This document shows, piece by piece, positions 43,401-51,287 of a stretch of 64,000 nt of DNA. The stretch's first letter is position 1, and each line of letters starts with the position of its first letter. The notes beneath the pieces are model-generated. The model saw nothing but the letters and a program-made list of their open reading frames with translations. It did not search any database and had not been told where the DNA came from. The stretch comes from Mycobacterium kansasii ATCC 12478 (GTDB taxonomy: Bacteria > Actinomycetota > Actinomycetes > Mycobacteriales > Mycobacteriaceae): positions 4,898,001-4,962,000 of the forward strand of contig NC_022663.1 in the NCBI RefSeq assembly GCF_000157895.3. The letters run 5' to 3'. A program made the position numbers and the translations under genes.

Positions 43401-46400
43401 GGCTGGTTGACGCAAAGTGTCTACCCACCAAACATCACGTCCCCGACGCCAGCGACATGGCCGAGATAGACCCCGCCGACTTGTATGCAGCCCTGGCCAG
43501 CAACGGCATGACCTACGGTCCCGGCTTCCGGCGGGTCACATCGCTGCGGGCGAACGCCAAGCAGGCAGTGGCCACCGTGGACGCACGATCACTCGATGAC
43601 ACAAGGCATTTCGTGCATCCCGGCGTCATCGACGCCGCGCTGCATACGATCTCGCCGCTGATCGAACAGTCCGTTGGCCGCGCGCTGGGAACTATCGTCC
43701 CCATCGGGGTCGACGCGGTGCGCGTGTTCACACCCCTGCCCGAACGGGTCGAGGTGCTCACCACCGTGCACCCCACGGATCCGCTGCGCGCCGACATCGT
43801 GATACTCGACCCGCGACACCTGGCCTGCGTGCAGCTTTCGGGCGTGCGATTCGGTTCCATCACGCCCGGGCAGGAGCCGATCGACCGTCTCGATCCGCTG
43901 TTCTATGAAGAGGTATGGGAGCTGTGCGACGATCTGGACGTCACGGCGCTGCCATCGGCCGAGCAGACGGCGACCTTGGTGTTGGCGTTGGGTGACCGTC
44001 TCGAGCCACGCGCCCAACAACTTTCCGACGCTCTGCCACACGCCACCCTGTACCACTGCAGCGATGCGGCCGAGCTCGACGCCGAGCTCACGCGCATGCT
44101 TCGGGAGGCGTCGGAGAAGTTCCCGCGGCTGCATGTCTGTACCGTTGCCGGACGTTGCGCCGACGACATCGCTGCACTGTGGCTGTTGAAGCAGATCGCT
44201 GTCACCATCGAACGGTTCGTCCGGGAGACGAGGGGCGACCAGCCCGAAGAACTCGAGGCGCTCGGCGATGATTCGTTTTGCGCCAGCATCATTACCGAAC
44301 AGGCCTTTGCCCACCCCAGCGACGTTGGCGCGCCCGACGTGAGCCACGCCGGGCTGGCCGGGGCCCGGCGTTCCCTGGTCGCCGAGCAGCCGCGGTTGCG
44401 GTGGCGGTTGATCGACGTGGGGCCCGATACCGAACTCTCCCAGCTCATCTCGGAGCTGGCGGTTCCAGGTGCCTTCTCCCCGGACCACACCGACGAAGTC
44501 ATCCTGCGCAACGGTTCCCGGTGGGCCCTTGTCGTCGGGAGGACGCTGCCGCAGCGGCTGGAAACGATGGCCCAGGCACACCAGCTCACCGACCCGGAAG
44601 CCAACTTCACCATCGATATTCCCAAGTCGCGAATCCTGTCGGATCTTGGCTGGCGCCGTTGCCCCCGGAGGAAGCCGGGAGCCGGCGAAGTCGAGCTGCG
44701 CATGCAGGTCGTCGGCCTGAACTACAAGGACGCCATCAAGGTAGTCGGGCTGCTCGGCAAAAAGGAGCTCGAAGGAACCCATTTCGGCACCGAGCTGGGT
44801 ATGGAGGGCGTCGGAATAGTTACCCGCATCGGCCCGGGGGTGGACGGTTTCCACATCGGCGACGTGGTCACCACCGCGGCCCAGGGCATGCTCGTCCGCT
44901 ACCAGATCGCCGATGCGGCGTTGTGCATCAAAGTGCCTTCGTCCTCTGACAGCCGCTTCCGCCCCGAATTCTGTACCAGCATGACCGCTTTCATCACTGC
45001 CGAATACGCCCTGCTGGAGTTGGCCCGGGTGAAGCCGGGTGAGACAGTGCTGATTCACGGCGCGGCCGGCGGTGTCGGCCAGGCTGCCATCCAGATCGCA
45101 AAGCTGTGCGGGGCAGAGGTGATCGGCACGGCCAGCACGAACGAGCGGCGTTCGTTCGCGCTGGCCTCCGGCGCTGACTACATGATCGACTCACGCTCCC
45201 TGAACTTCGTCGACGACGTTCGGGAACTGACCCACGGCCGTGGTGTCGACGTGATCATCAGCAGCGCGCCGGGGGAGATCTTGCGGCACAACTTCGAGGC
45301 CGTTGTCGAGTTCGGCCGCATTGTCGAAGTCGGCAAAGCCGACATCTACGGAAATAGCAGCCTGGATATGGCGGTGCTGGACAAGAACCTCAGCTACTTC
45401 CAGATCGACATGGATCGATTCATGGCCTGGGACCCGGACGCCTGCCTGAAGTTGGAAGCCGAGATCTACCACAAATTCGCCAGCGGCATCTACCAGCCGT
45501 TGCCCGTCGAGGTTTTCGATGCAGCCGACATCGGCCGGGCCCTCGAAGAAGTGTTCCGCTCCAGCCGGACCAGTCGCATCGCGCTTCGTTTCGTCGACCA
45601 CACGCCACCGGTGAAGCCCGGTTGGCACGACGTCATCACCGATCCCGAAGCCACCTATCTGATCACCGGCGGCCACGGAGGCTTCGGCCTGGCGACCGGA
45701 CGGTGGCTGGTCAGACGCGGCGCCCGGCATCTGGTGCTGGCCAGCAGGAGCGGTGCGACAACGGAATTGGCTCGAAAGCAGATTGCGCAGTGGCGCACCG
45801 CCGGAGTCGAAGTGACCGAGGAGTCGGTCGACATGACGGACGCCGCCGCGGTGACGGCCCTGGTCAGTCGCTGCAATGGCGGCGACCGCCCGCTGCGCGG
45901 AATCTTCCATGCCGCCGGAGCCATCGCCGATCAACGCATCGCCGACATGGACCTCACCGACCTCAAGCGGGTATATGAAGTCAAGGTCCACGGCGGGCGC
46001 GCGCTGTGCTCGGCTGTCAGCTCCGCGGGAATCAGCCTCGACCAGTTCGTGTTCTATTCGTCAGCCGGCACGATGCTAGGTTTGCTTGGGCAATACAGTT
46101 ACGCCGCAGCCAACTTCGCCGTACAGGCTCTCACCGATTCGATTGCGCACCAGGGCCAGCCGGCAATCTGCATCGGCTGGGGCCACATGTCCGGAACGGG
46201 TGGCGGCATGGCCACCGACGAAATCCTGGCCCGGCACATGATTGCCTGCGGCGTGGACCCCATCGAAATGGACGACGGCCCACTATATCTGGAAGAAGCG
46301 CTCCGGTTGGGTGTCCGGCAGGCGTCGATCATCTCCATCAATTGGGCTCAGCTGGACACGGTTTTCGGCCACTTCCGTCATCTGCTGCGCACCGCGGCGG

Positions 46401-46729
46401 TGATCTCCACGGCCGCCGAGTCGAATTCCGCCCAAGACCGGTTGCGCGCCAACCTGGTTGCCCTCGACGAAGCCGAGCGCGGCGCGGTGGTCGGGTACAT
46501 GCTCGCAGAGCAACTCGCCACCGTCATGGGTGTGTCGACCGAGTCCATCGACATCGACGTACCCGTCATGGAACTCGGGCTGAACTCCCTGATGGCTGTC
46601 GAATTCAGCGCCCGCACCGGCGAGGCGATCGGCGTGTCGCTGAACACGCTGATGCTGGGACCCAGCTACAACCTGCGGAAGGCCGGCGCCGCGCTCGCCG
46701 AGACGATCGTCGCAGGAGCCACGAAATGA
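40403..46729 (+). CDS. single-module highly reducing type I polyketide synthase (KS-AT-DH-ER-KR-ACP)
   Basis: The GTG at 40403 after AGGAG gives 2108 residues, MAS/Pks2-like in size and domain order. KS: Cys176 (VDTACSSSLVAF), His311 (EAHGTGTPVGD) and His351 (LKATLGHTEAASG). AT: Ser622 in GHSMG; the specificity loop reads VPYHSH (721-726), nearer the malonyl type (HAFH) than methylmalonyl (YASH). DH: His919 and Asp1077 are present, but Gly of HxxxGxxxxP is Asp923. ER: HGAAGGVGQAAIQ near 1552. KR: GGHGGFGLA near 1753, with Tyr1900. ACP: Ser2062 in ELGLNSLMA. There is no thioesterase. All reducing domains predict a saturated chain, probably made iteratively. No FadD loading gene is adjacent. 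Release is likely by the oxoamine synthase whose start overlaps the stop. Confidence 0.93.
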   Translation: MSRIAIVGIGCRYAGGIDSPQSFWDFVVNKNDGAIGDIPADRWDYRRFYDSDKGAAGKMYTKRGAFLDCDPWQFDPEFFGISPREATSMDPQQRLIMEVAWEAADDAGVAGRLSGSGVGVYVGAFNVDFSVTTMAASAVAHIDMNTSTAASFTMLSNRLAYALNLMGPALTVDTACSSSLVAFHLACQGIANGDCDMALAGGVNLMLQPETFVSMCKGGFLAVDGRSKPFSARADGYGRGEGAGMVVLRRLEDALRDGDRIYAVVEATGTNQDGRTSAITVPNGKAQEALARSVCARSGIAAHQVTYVEAHGTGTPVGDPIELGALGRVYGCVEGRTKPLSVGSLKATLGHTEAASGIASVIKGALAIYHRILPPQGWFDDPNPDIAFDELRLSVQVEPEAVDAAVDRMSVAINGFGYGGTNAHAILAELDAPVAPNTPAVPSTRRDAGVFPLSARSEAATRKLAGTYADLVEAGTDPGELIEAAWSRRAHHRHRAGVAFTDSTELTERLRQISSGAAPVGSVVDNSAGLVFVFSGMGTQWWAMGRDLLNAGGIFAAEAARIDAAFQEIADWSIVAELLRPEEDSRVTSTAVAQPATFLLQVALTRELAQFGIAPSALVGHSMGEVPAAYLAGALSLHDALLVTYHRARLQATTAGTGGMLAVGLPFSELEPLLGDDTRIDVAAINGPSAVTVAGVVSELEALAQTLTDRGVFNRLLRVEVPYHSHRMDPILGELRSELAVLAPQQPKVPLYSTVTADAVTGALDADYWCANVRQPVRFADAIKTLLSAGHRAFLEIGPHPALSANIRELLLKSHEPGAAIPTLHRSQPDAESVRKTIAELYTAGALDASDLCTRVTPYFELPRYPWQRQRLRDELPEFVQMKYGTHDSYSMLGDPDLDHPSAWELHVSGQALPWLADHVVDDACLLPGMAYVDAALSVAAERSGLTSAIAEDIRFAAPLFFNPADGAIVRTELDAASRRFTIRSRSATGRTWTTHATGRLVDAKCLPTKHHVPDASDMAEIDPADLYAALASNGMTYGPGFRRVTSLRANAKQAVATVDARSLDDTRHFVHPGVIDAALHTISPLIEQSVGRALGTIVPIGVDAVRVFTPLPERVEVLTTVHPTDPLRADIVILDPRHLACVQLSGVRFGSITPGQEPIDRLDPLFYEEVWELCDDLDVTALPSAEQTATLVLALGDRLEPRAQQLSDALPHATLYHCSDAAELDAELTRMLREASEKFPRLHVCTVAGRCADDIAALWLLKQIAVTIERFVRETRGDQPEELEALGDDSFCASIITEQAFAHPSDVGAPDVSHAGLAGARRSLVAEQPRLRWRLIDVGPDTELSQLISELAVPGAFSPDHTDEVILRNGSRWALVVGRTLPQRLETMAQAHQLTDPEANFTIDIPKSRILSDLGWRRCPRRKPGAGEVELRMQVVGLNYKDAIKVVGLLGKKELEGTHFGTELGMEGVGIVTRIGPGVDGFHIGDVVTTAAQGMLVRYQIADAALCIKVPSSSDSRFRPEFCTSMTAFITAEYALLELARVKPGETVLIHGAAGGVGQAAIQIAKLCGAEVIGTASTNERRSFALASGADYMIDSRSLNFVDDVRELTHGRGVDVIISSAPGEILRHNFEAVVEFGRIVEVGKADIYGNSSLDMAVLDKNLSYFQIDMDRFMAWDPDACLKLEAEIYHKFASGIYQPLPVEVFDAADIGRALEEVFRSSRTSRIALRFVDHTPPVKPGWHDVITDPEATYLITGGHGGFGLATGRWLVRRGARHLVLASRSGATTELARKQIAQWRTAGVEVTEESVDMTDAAAVTALVSRCNGGDRPLRGIFHAAGAIADQRIADMDLTDLKRVYEVKVHGGRALCSAVSSAGISLDQFVFYSSAGTMLGLLGQYSYAAANFAVQALTDSIAHQGQPAICIGWGHMSGTGGGMATDEILARHMIACGVDPIEMDDGPLYLEEALRLGVRQASIISINWAQLDTVFGHFRHLLRTAAVISTAAESNSAQDRLRANLVALDEAERGAVVGYMLAEQLATVMGVSTESIDIDVPVMELGLNSLMAVEFSARTGEAIGVSLNTLMLGPSYNLRKAGAALAETIVAGATK

Positions 46730-48090
46730 TTGAAGCCAAGCATGACGAAGCCGCGATACGCGACATGGCCAGCCGCTTGCTCGCCCAGCGCGATTCCGGT
46801 GACGTGCGGCCGGCCGTGGGAAGGGCGGTTGCACCGCCCCTCCCGCAGCGGGGTCAACGCCAAAAGTTCGCCGACCACCCCCTGGTGGCCGCGGCCTGCG
46901 AACTGAACGCGCGCAGGCGCGCAATCTGGGAGCTGACCGGAATGCCGAGTCCGCTGTTTCTCGAGCGCAAGGGCTATAACAGCGCCGTCCTGCAAGTGCA
47001 GGACCAGGAGCTGACCAACTTCGCCGGCTACAACTATCTTGGCCTGGCGCATCACCCGAAAGTGGTTCGCGCCGTTCAGGATGCGGTGGCCCAATTCGGT
47101 GCCTCGGCGTCGAACAGCCGCATCACCTCAGGCGAGATCGAGCTGTATCCGCGCCTCGAACAGCGGCTGGCCCAAATCTATGACGTCGAGGCGGCCATCA
47201 TCGCAACCAGCGGATTCCTCACCAATGCCGGAGTTCTCGGATACCTGTTGGGTGAGGGTGATGCAGCCATCTGCGACTCGCTTATTCATGCCAGCGTCGT
47301 TGCCGGTGCCCGCTGGGCCGGCGCGCGTGTCATGACCTTTCGCCACAACGACCCGGAGTCCCTACGCGGCATCCTGCGGGCATCCCGGGACCGCTTCAAC
47401 CGGGTACTCGTTGTCATCGAAGGCCTCTACAGCATGGACGGAGACATCGGCCTGCTGCCCGAAATAGCCGCAGTGGCCCGGGAATTCGACTGCGGTGTGA
47501 TGGTCGACGAGGCGCACTCGATCGGTGTGCTCGGCGCAAGCGGGCACGGCGTGCGCGAGCACTTCGGGTTGCCGGGCGATGCCGTGGATATCTGGATGGG
47601 CAGCCTGTCGAAGGCGCTCGGCAGCTGCGGCGGGTTCATAGCGGGTAACGCGAATTTGATCGAAGCACTCAACACCGCTCCCGCAATGCTTCTCACCGTC
47701 GGGTTTCCACCGACCGCCGCAGCCGCTGCGCTGACCGCTCTGGAAGTGCTGGAGAGCGAGCCCGAGCGGGTTCGGCGGCTGTGGCATAACACCGAGCTGT
47801 TCACCTCGGCACTGCGGGACCGCGATCTTGACCTCGGAATGTCCCAGAACACGCCGATCTGCCCGGTGTTGATTCCCAGTGTGGCCAGAGTCGTATTCGC
47901 CTCTTCGCTGCTTCTGCAGCGCGGCGTCTACGTCGGACCGGTGACCGCTCCGGCGGTTGCGCCGGGGCAGGAACGACTGCGGTTCTTCGTCACCAGCGAA
48001 CACACCGAAGACCAGTTGACAGCCGCAGCCGAGCTGGTGGCCGAGGTGGTCGAGATCGCCAGCAAGCTCGACCCCACCATCCCGGTCTGA
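46726..48090 (+). CDS. alpha-oxoamine synthase (PLP enzyme of the BioF/KBL/serine palmitoyltransferase family)
   Basis: The start at 46726 overlaps the PKS stop as ATGA, giving 454 residues. A non-conserved N-terminal extension of about 65 residues precedes the fold-type I core: NFAGYNYLGLAHHP, the ITSGEIELYPRLEQRLA stretch, the PLP-ring and aspartate region VMVDEAHSIGVLG, and the Schiff-base Lys296 in MGSLSKALGSCGGF. This family condenses an acyl thioester with glycine, alanine or serine and releases CO2, giving an alpha-amino ketone. Coupling to a PKS without thioesterase implies the acyl-ACP is the thioester substrate. The N-terminal extension might dock to the PKS. It could also be a bioF paralogue, but the context disfavours biotin synthesis. 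Confidence 0.9.
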   Translation: MIEAKHDEAAIRDMASRLLAQRDSGDVRPAVGRAVAPPLPQRGQRQKFADHPLVAAACELNARRRAIWELTGMPSPLFLERKGYNSAVLQVQDQELTNFAGYNYLGLAHHPKVVRAVQDAVAQFGASASNSRITSGEIELYPRLEQRLAQIYDVEAAIIATSGFLTNAGVLGYLLGEGDAAICDSLIHASVVAGARWAGARVMTFRHNDPESLRGILRASRDRFNRVLVVIEGLYSMDGDIGLLPEIAAVAREFDCGVMVDEAHSIGVLGASGHGVREHFGLPGDAVDIWMGSLSKALGSCGGFIAGNANLIEALNTAPAMLLTVGFPPTAAAAALTALEVLESEPERVRRLWHNTELFTSALRDRDLDLGMSQNTPICPVLIPSVARVVFASSLLLQRGVYVGPVTAPAVAPGQERLRFFVTSEHTEDQLTAAAELVAEVVEIASKLDPTIPV

Positions 48091-48153
48091 ACCGCGATAG
48101 CGACGCCCCGCTCAATTAATGCGTTATGGGACAAGGAAAGTGAGCACACGAGT

Positions 48154-49179
48154 GTGCGTACGGTAGTCATCGACGGGCCACGCAGCATTCGGCTCGAGGC
48201 CCGTCCCGATCCGGCCCTGCCCGGACCCGACGGAGCGATCGTCGCGGTGACCGCTGCGGGTATCTGCGGATCCGATCTGCACTTCTACGAAGGCGAAATC
48301 CCGATACCCGGGTCGGTGGCCCTCGGCCATGAAGCGGTCGGCACCGTCGTCGACGCCGGACCGCAGGTACGCACCGTCCAGGTTGGCGACCGGGTCATGG
48401 TGTCTTCGGTGGCCGGCTGCGGTGCCTGCCCGGGCTGTGCCACCCGTGACCCGGTCACCTGCTCGGCCGGACTGCAGATCTTCGGCTCCGGCGTGCTCGG
48501 CGGCGCGCAAGCCGATCTGCTCGCCGTGCCCGCCGCCGACTTCCAAATGCTCAAGATTCCCGACGAAATATCCACCGAGCAGGCCCTGCTCCTCACCGAC
48601 AACCTCGCTACGGGGTGGGCTGCGGCTCGGCGAGCCGACATTCCATTCGGCGGCACGGTCGTGGTGATAGGCCTGGGAGCCGTCGGACTGTGCGCGCTGC
48701 GCAGCGCGTTGGCCCAAGGTGCGGCAACGGTTTTCGCTGTCGACCGGGTGAGGGGGCGGTTGGAGCGTGCTGCCGCGTGGGGTGCGACGCCGATCATGGC
48801 GCCGGCGGCCGAGGCCATCATCGCCGCGACGGGCGGTCGCGGCGCGGATTCGGTGATCGACGCCGTCGGCACGGACGCATCGCTGACCGACGCGATCAAC
48901 GCGGTGCGGCCCGCCGGTACTGTTTCCGTAGTTGGATTACATGATCTGCAGCCGTTTCCGCTGCCCGCCCTGCCTTGCCTGTTACGCAGCATCACCCTGC
49001 GGATGACCACCGCTCCGGTGCAGCGCACCTGGCCGGAATTGATTCCGTTGCTGGCATCCGGTCGGCTCGACGTCGACGGCATCTTCACCACCAGAATGCC
49101 GTTGGCCGAAGCGGTCACGGGCTACGCGATTGCCGGGGTCCGGTCCGGTGAGCAGGTAAAGGTTTTGCTCACGCCGTGA
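48154..49179 (+). CDS. zinc-dependent alcohol dehydrogenase (MDR)
   Basis: The GTG at 48154 gives 341 residues. Catalytic zinc ligands are in GICGSDLHFYEG and LGHEAVG. A four-Cys structural zinc lobe is present as CGACPGCATRDPVTC. The Rossmann motif is VVIGLGAVGLCALRSAL. It resembles threonine or sorbitol dehydrogenase-type MDR enzymes. It lies 63 bp after the oxoamine synthase on the same strand and is probably in its operon, so reduction of the alpha-amino ketone to an amino alcohol is a logical role (inference). In serine palmitoyltransferase pathways an unrelated SDR enzyme does this step. Confidence 0.88.
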   Translation: MRTVVIDGPRSIRLEARPDPALPGPDGAIVAVTAAGICGSDLHFYEGEIPIPGSVALGHEAVGTVVDAGPQVRTVQVGDRVMVSSVAGCGACPGCATRDPVTCSAGLQIFGSGVLGGAQADLLAVPAADFQMLKIPDEISTEQALLLTDNLATGWAAARRADIPFGGTVVVIGLGAVGLCALRSALAQGAATVFAVDRVRGRLERAAAWGATPIMAPAAEAIIAATGGRGADSVIDAVGTDASLTDAINAVRPAGTVSVVGLHDLQPFPLPALPCLLRSITLRMTTAPVQRTWPELIPLLASGRLDVDGIFTTRMPLAEAVTGYAIAGVRSGEQVKVLLTP

Positions 49180-49490
49180 CGGCGATGCGCGCGGAGCGGT
49201 GACAGCCGGTAGGACGCGCAGACCAGACGCAGATGACGGAACTGCCAAGCGTTTCGTGTTTCCAATTCCTCCGTCCGGCTGTGGCGATACCGGCTGGACC
49301 ACCCGCAAAAACGCCAGGGGAGACACCGATTGGATCCCTCAGGGCCACCCGACCGCACCTAGACTCGTCTGGACCAACGGGCCAACCCCCCCACCCACAC
49401 GTTCCACCACGCGGAAAAACTCCTACGCGAGGCAGACGGGAAAGGCGAAGAAGGGGGTTGACCGGGCCGGTGTCATGGCATGCTGAACGC
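49180..49490. other. intergenic region after the alcohol dehydrogenase
   Basis: About 310 bp separate the accessory PKS block from the conserved agpS region. A plus-strand open frame covers most of it, but it has no recognisable domain and an atypical residue mix rich in Thr, Pro, Arg and Gly, so I do not call it. A TTGACC element at 49458 may serve the small membrane protein gene. Confidence 0.5.
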
Positions 49491-49694
49491 ATGGCAGGCA
49501 AGGAAATCGATCGGGTCCGGGCGACAAGCGCGCTCGCCGTGATCAAACAGCACCCCGGGATGGTGCTGTTCGCGTTGTCACCGGTGCTGGCATTGCTGGC
49601 CGTCATCTGGTGGCTGGCGGGCACCGGCTGGGCGATCGTGACGGCGCTGGTGTTGCTGGTCGTCGGCGGAGCTCTCGTCGTCGTCAAACGCTGA
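49491..49694 (+). CDS. small two-span membrane protein, unknown function
   Basis: The ATG at 49491 opens a 67-residue protein, MAGKEIDRVRATSALAVIKQ, followed by two closely spaced hydrophobic helices (MVLFALSPVLALLAVIWWLA and WAIVTALVLLVVGGALVVV). It is 9 bp upstream of agpS on the same strand and may be co-transcribed. No domain is recognised. Confidence 0.65.
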   Translation: MAGKEIDRVRATSALAVIKQHPGMVLFALSPVLALLAVIWWLAGTGWAIVTALVLLVVGGALVVVKR

Positions 49695-49703
49695 CCACCC
49701 CGC

Positions 49704-51287
49704 ATGCGTTCCTGGTGGGGCTGGGGTGACGTCGAGGAGGCGCTGTCAGACGGCGAAACGCAGGCACTGGCGGCACGCGTCGCCACGCTGCTGCCCGGCC
49801 ATGACCTGACCGACCACCAACCACCCGACCCGGGCGCGCTCGGGTTGGCGCCCCCGCGGATCACCGCGCCGACGTCGTTGGCCGGGCTGTGCTCGGCCGA
49901 CTTCCTCGATCGCGCCGGGCATGCGCGCGGCAAGGCATTTCGCGACGTCGCACGCAACCTGCAGGGCCGCCTCGACCATGTCCCCGATCTGATCGTGCGG
50001 CCGCGCACCGAGCGGGACGTGGTCGATGTGCTGGATTGGTGTACGCGTGAGCGCATCTCCGTCATCCCGTACGGCGGCGGCAGTTCGGTGGTCGGGGGAG
50101 TGGAGCCGCGTTTCGACGAGCCGGCGGTCACGCTGGATCTCGGCGCGCTCGACGCCGTGCTCGACATCGATCGGGTCAGCCGCGCCGCGCGCATCCAGGC
50201 CGGTGCGCTGGGGCCGTCGATCGAAAACCAGCTGCGCCCATACGATCTGACGCTGCGCCATTTCCCGCAGTCCTTCGGCTACTCGACCCTCGGCGGCTGG
50301 CTGGCCACCCGCTCCGGTGGACACTTCGCCACGCTGTACACCCACATCGACGACTTGACCGCGTCGATGCGCGTCGTCACCGCCGCCGGCATCAGCGAAT
50401 CGCGGCGGCTGCCGGGATCGGGCGCCGGGCCGTCCCCGGACCGGCTGTTCCTCGGTTCGGAGGGCACGCTCGGCATCATCACCGAGGCGTGGATGCGGTT
50501 GCAGGACCGGCCGCGCTGGCAGCTCACCGCCTCGGTCGCTTTCGACGAGTGGGCCGCCGCGGTGACGGCAACCCGGACGATCGCCCAGGCCGGCCTCTAC
50601 CCGGCGAACTGCCGGCTACTGGATCCCGCCGAGGCGTTCCTGAACGCCGGTACCACGGTCGGCGGCGGGCTGCTGGTGCTGGCTTTCGAATCGGCAGACC
50701 ACCCCGTCGACGCGTGGCTGCAACGGGCCCTCGATATCGCCGCTGACCACGGCGGTACCGTCACCGCCCGGCGAGGCCGCGAAAACATCAGTGACCCAAC
50801 GCAAAACGATGCCTCGACGAACTGGCGCTCGGCGTTCCTGCGGATGCCCTACCAGCGAGACGCCCTGGCCCGCCGCGGCGTCATCGCCGAAACATTCGAA
50901 ACCGCGTGCACCTGGGCCGGATTCGACACGCTGCACGCCGCGGTGACCGACGCGGCCCGGAGCGCGATCGAAAGCGTCTGCGGCGCCGGCCTGGTGACCT
51001 GCCGCTTCACCCACGTCTATCCCGACGGCCCGGCCCCGTACTACGGCATCTACGCGGCCGGACGCTGGGGCTCGCTCGACGCCCAGTGGGACGACATCAA
51101 AGCCGCCGTGTCCGAGGCGATCAGCACAGCCGGCGGCACCATCACCCATCACCACGCCGTGGGCCGCGACCACCGCCCCTGGTACGACCGGCAGCGCCCC
51201 GACCCGTTCGCGGCAGCCCTGCGCGCGGCGAAGTCCGCGCTCGACCCGGCCGGCATCCTCAACCCAGGCGTGCTTGTCGACTTCTGA
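49704..51287 (+). CDS. agpS: FAD-binding oxidase AgpS (alkyldihydroxyacetonephosphate synthase family)
   Basis: The protein has 527 residues, the length I recall for Rv3107c. The N-terminal PP-loop FAD domain of the vanillyl-alcohol-oxidase fold is visible as VIPYGGGSSVVGGVEP, then FPQSFGYSTLGGWLATRSGGH. A C-terminal cap ends with ALRAAKSALDPAGILNPGVL, typical of FAD-linked oxidases. The catalytic motif of ADHAPS is present as HHHAVGRDHRPWY, with a His triplet and Tyr. It could form ether-lipid bonds, or act as a related alcohol or hydroxyacid oxidase. It is convergent with fprA, abutting it. Confidence 0.87.
   Translation: MRSWWGWGDVEEALSDGETQALAARVATLLPGHDLTDHQPPDPGALGLAPPRITAPTSLAGLCSADFLDRAGHARGKAFRDVARNLQGRLDHVPDLIVRPRTERDVVDVLDWCTRERISVIPYGGGSSVVGGVEPRFDEPAVTLDLGALDAVLDIDRVSRAARIQAGALGPSIENQLRPYDLTLRHFPQSFGYSTLGGWLATRSGGHFATLYTHIDDLTASMRVVTAAGISESRRLPGSGAGPSPDRLFLGSEGTLGIITEAWMRLQDRPRWQLTASVAFDEWAAAVTATRTIAQAGLYPANCRLLDPAEAFLNAGTTVGGGLLVLAFESADHPVDAWLQRALDIAADHGGTVTARRGRENISDPTQNDASTNWRSAFLRMPYQRDALARRGVIAETFETACTWAGFDTLHAAVTDAARSAIESVCGAGLVTCRFTHVYPDGPAPYYGIYAAGRWGSLDAQWDDIKAAVSEAISTAGGTITHHHAVGRDHRPWYDRQRPDPFAAALRAAKSALDPAGILNPGVLVDF

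Noticed and set aside
43589..45058. 489-codon minus-strand open frame inside the PKS
   Set aside because: It is antisense to conserved DH and ER coding sequence and has no family resemblance; it follows from codon bias.
46006..48090. Long upstream extension of the oxoamine synthase frame
   Set aside because: The first 240 codons lie inside the PKS in a different frame and are low-quality Arg-rich sequence. The ATGA overlap at 46726 is the natural start.
49199..49486. 95-codon plus-strand open frame after the alcohol dehydrogenase
   Set aside because: No domain, unusual composition and no convincing ribosome site; more likely non-coding.
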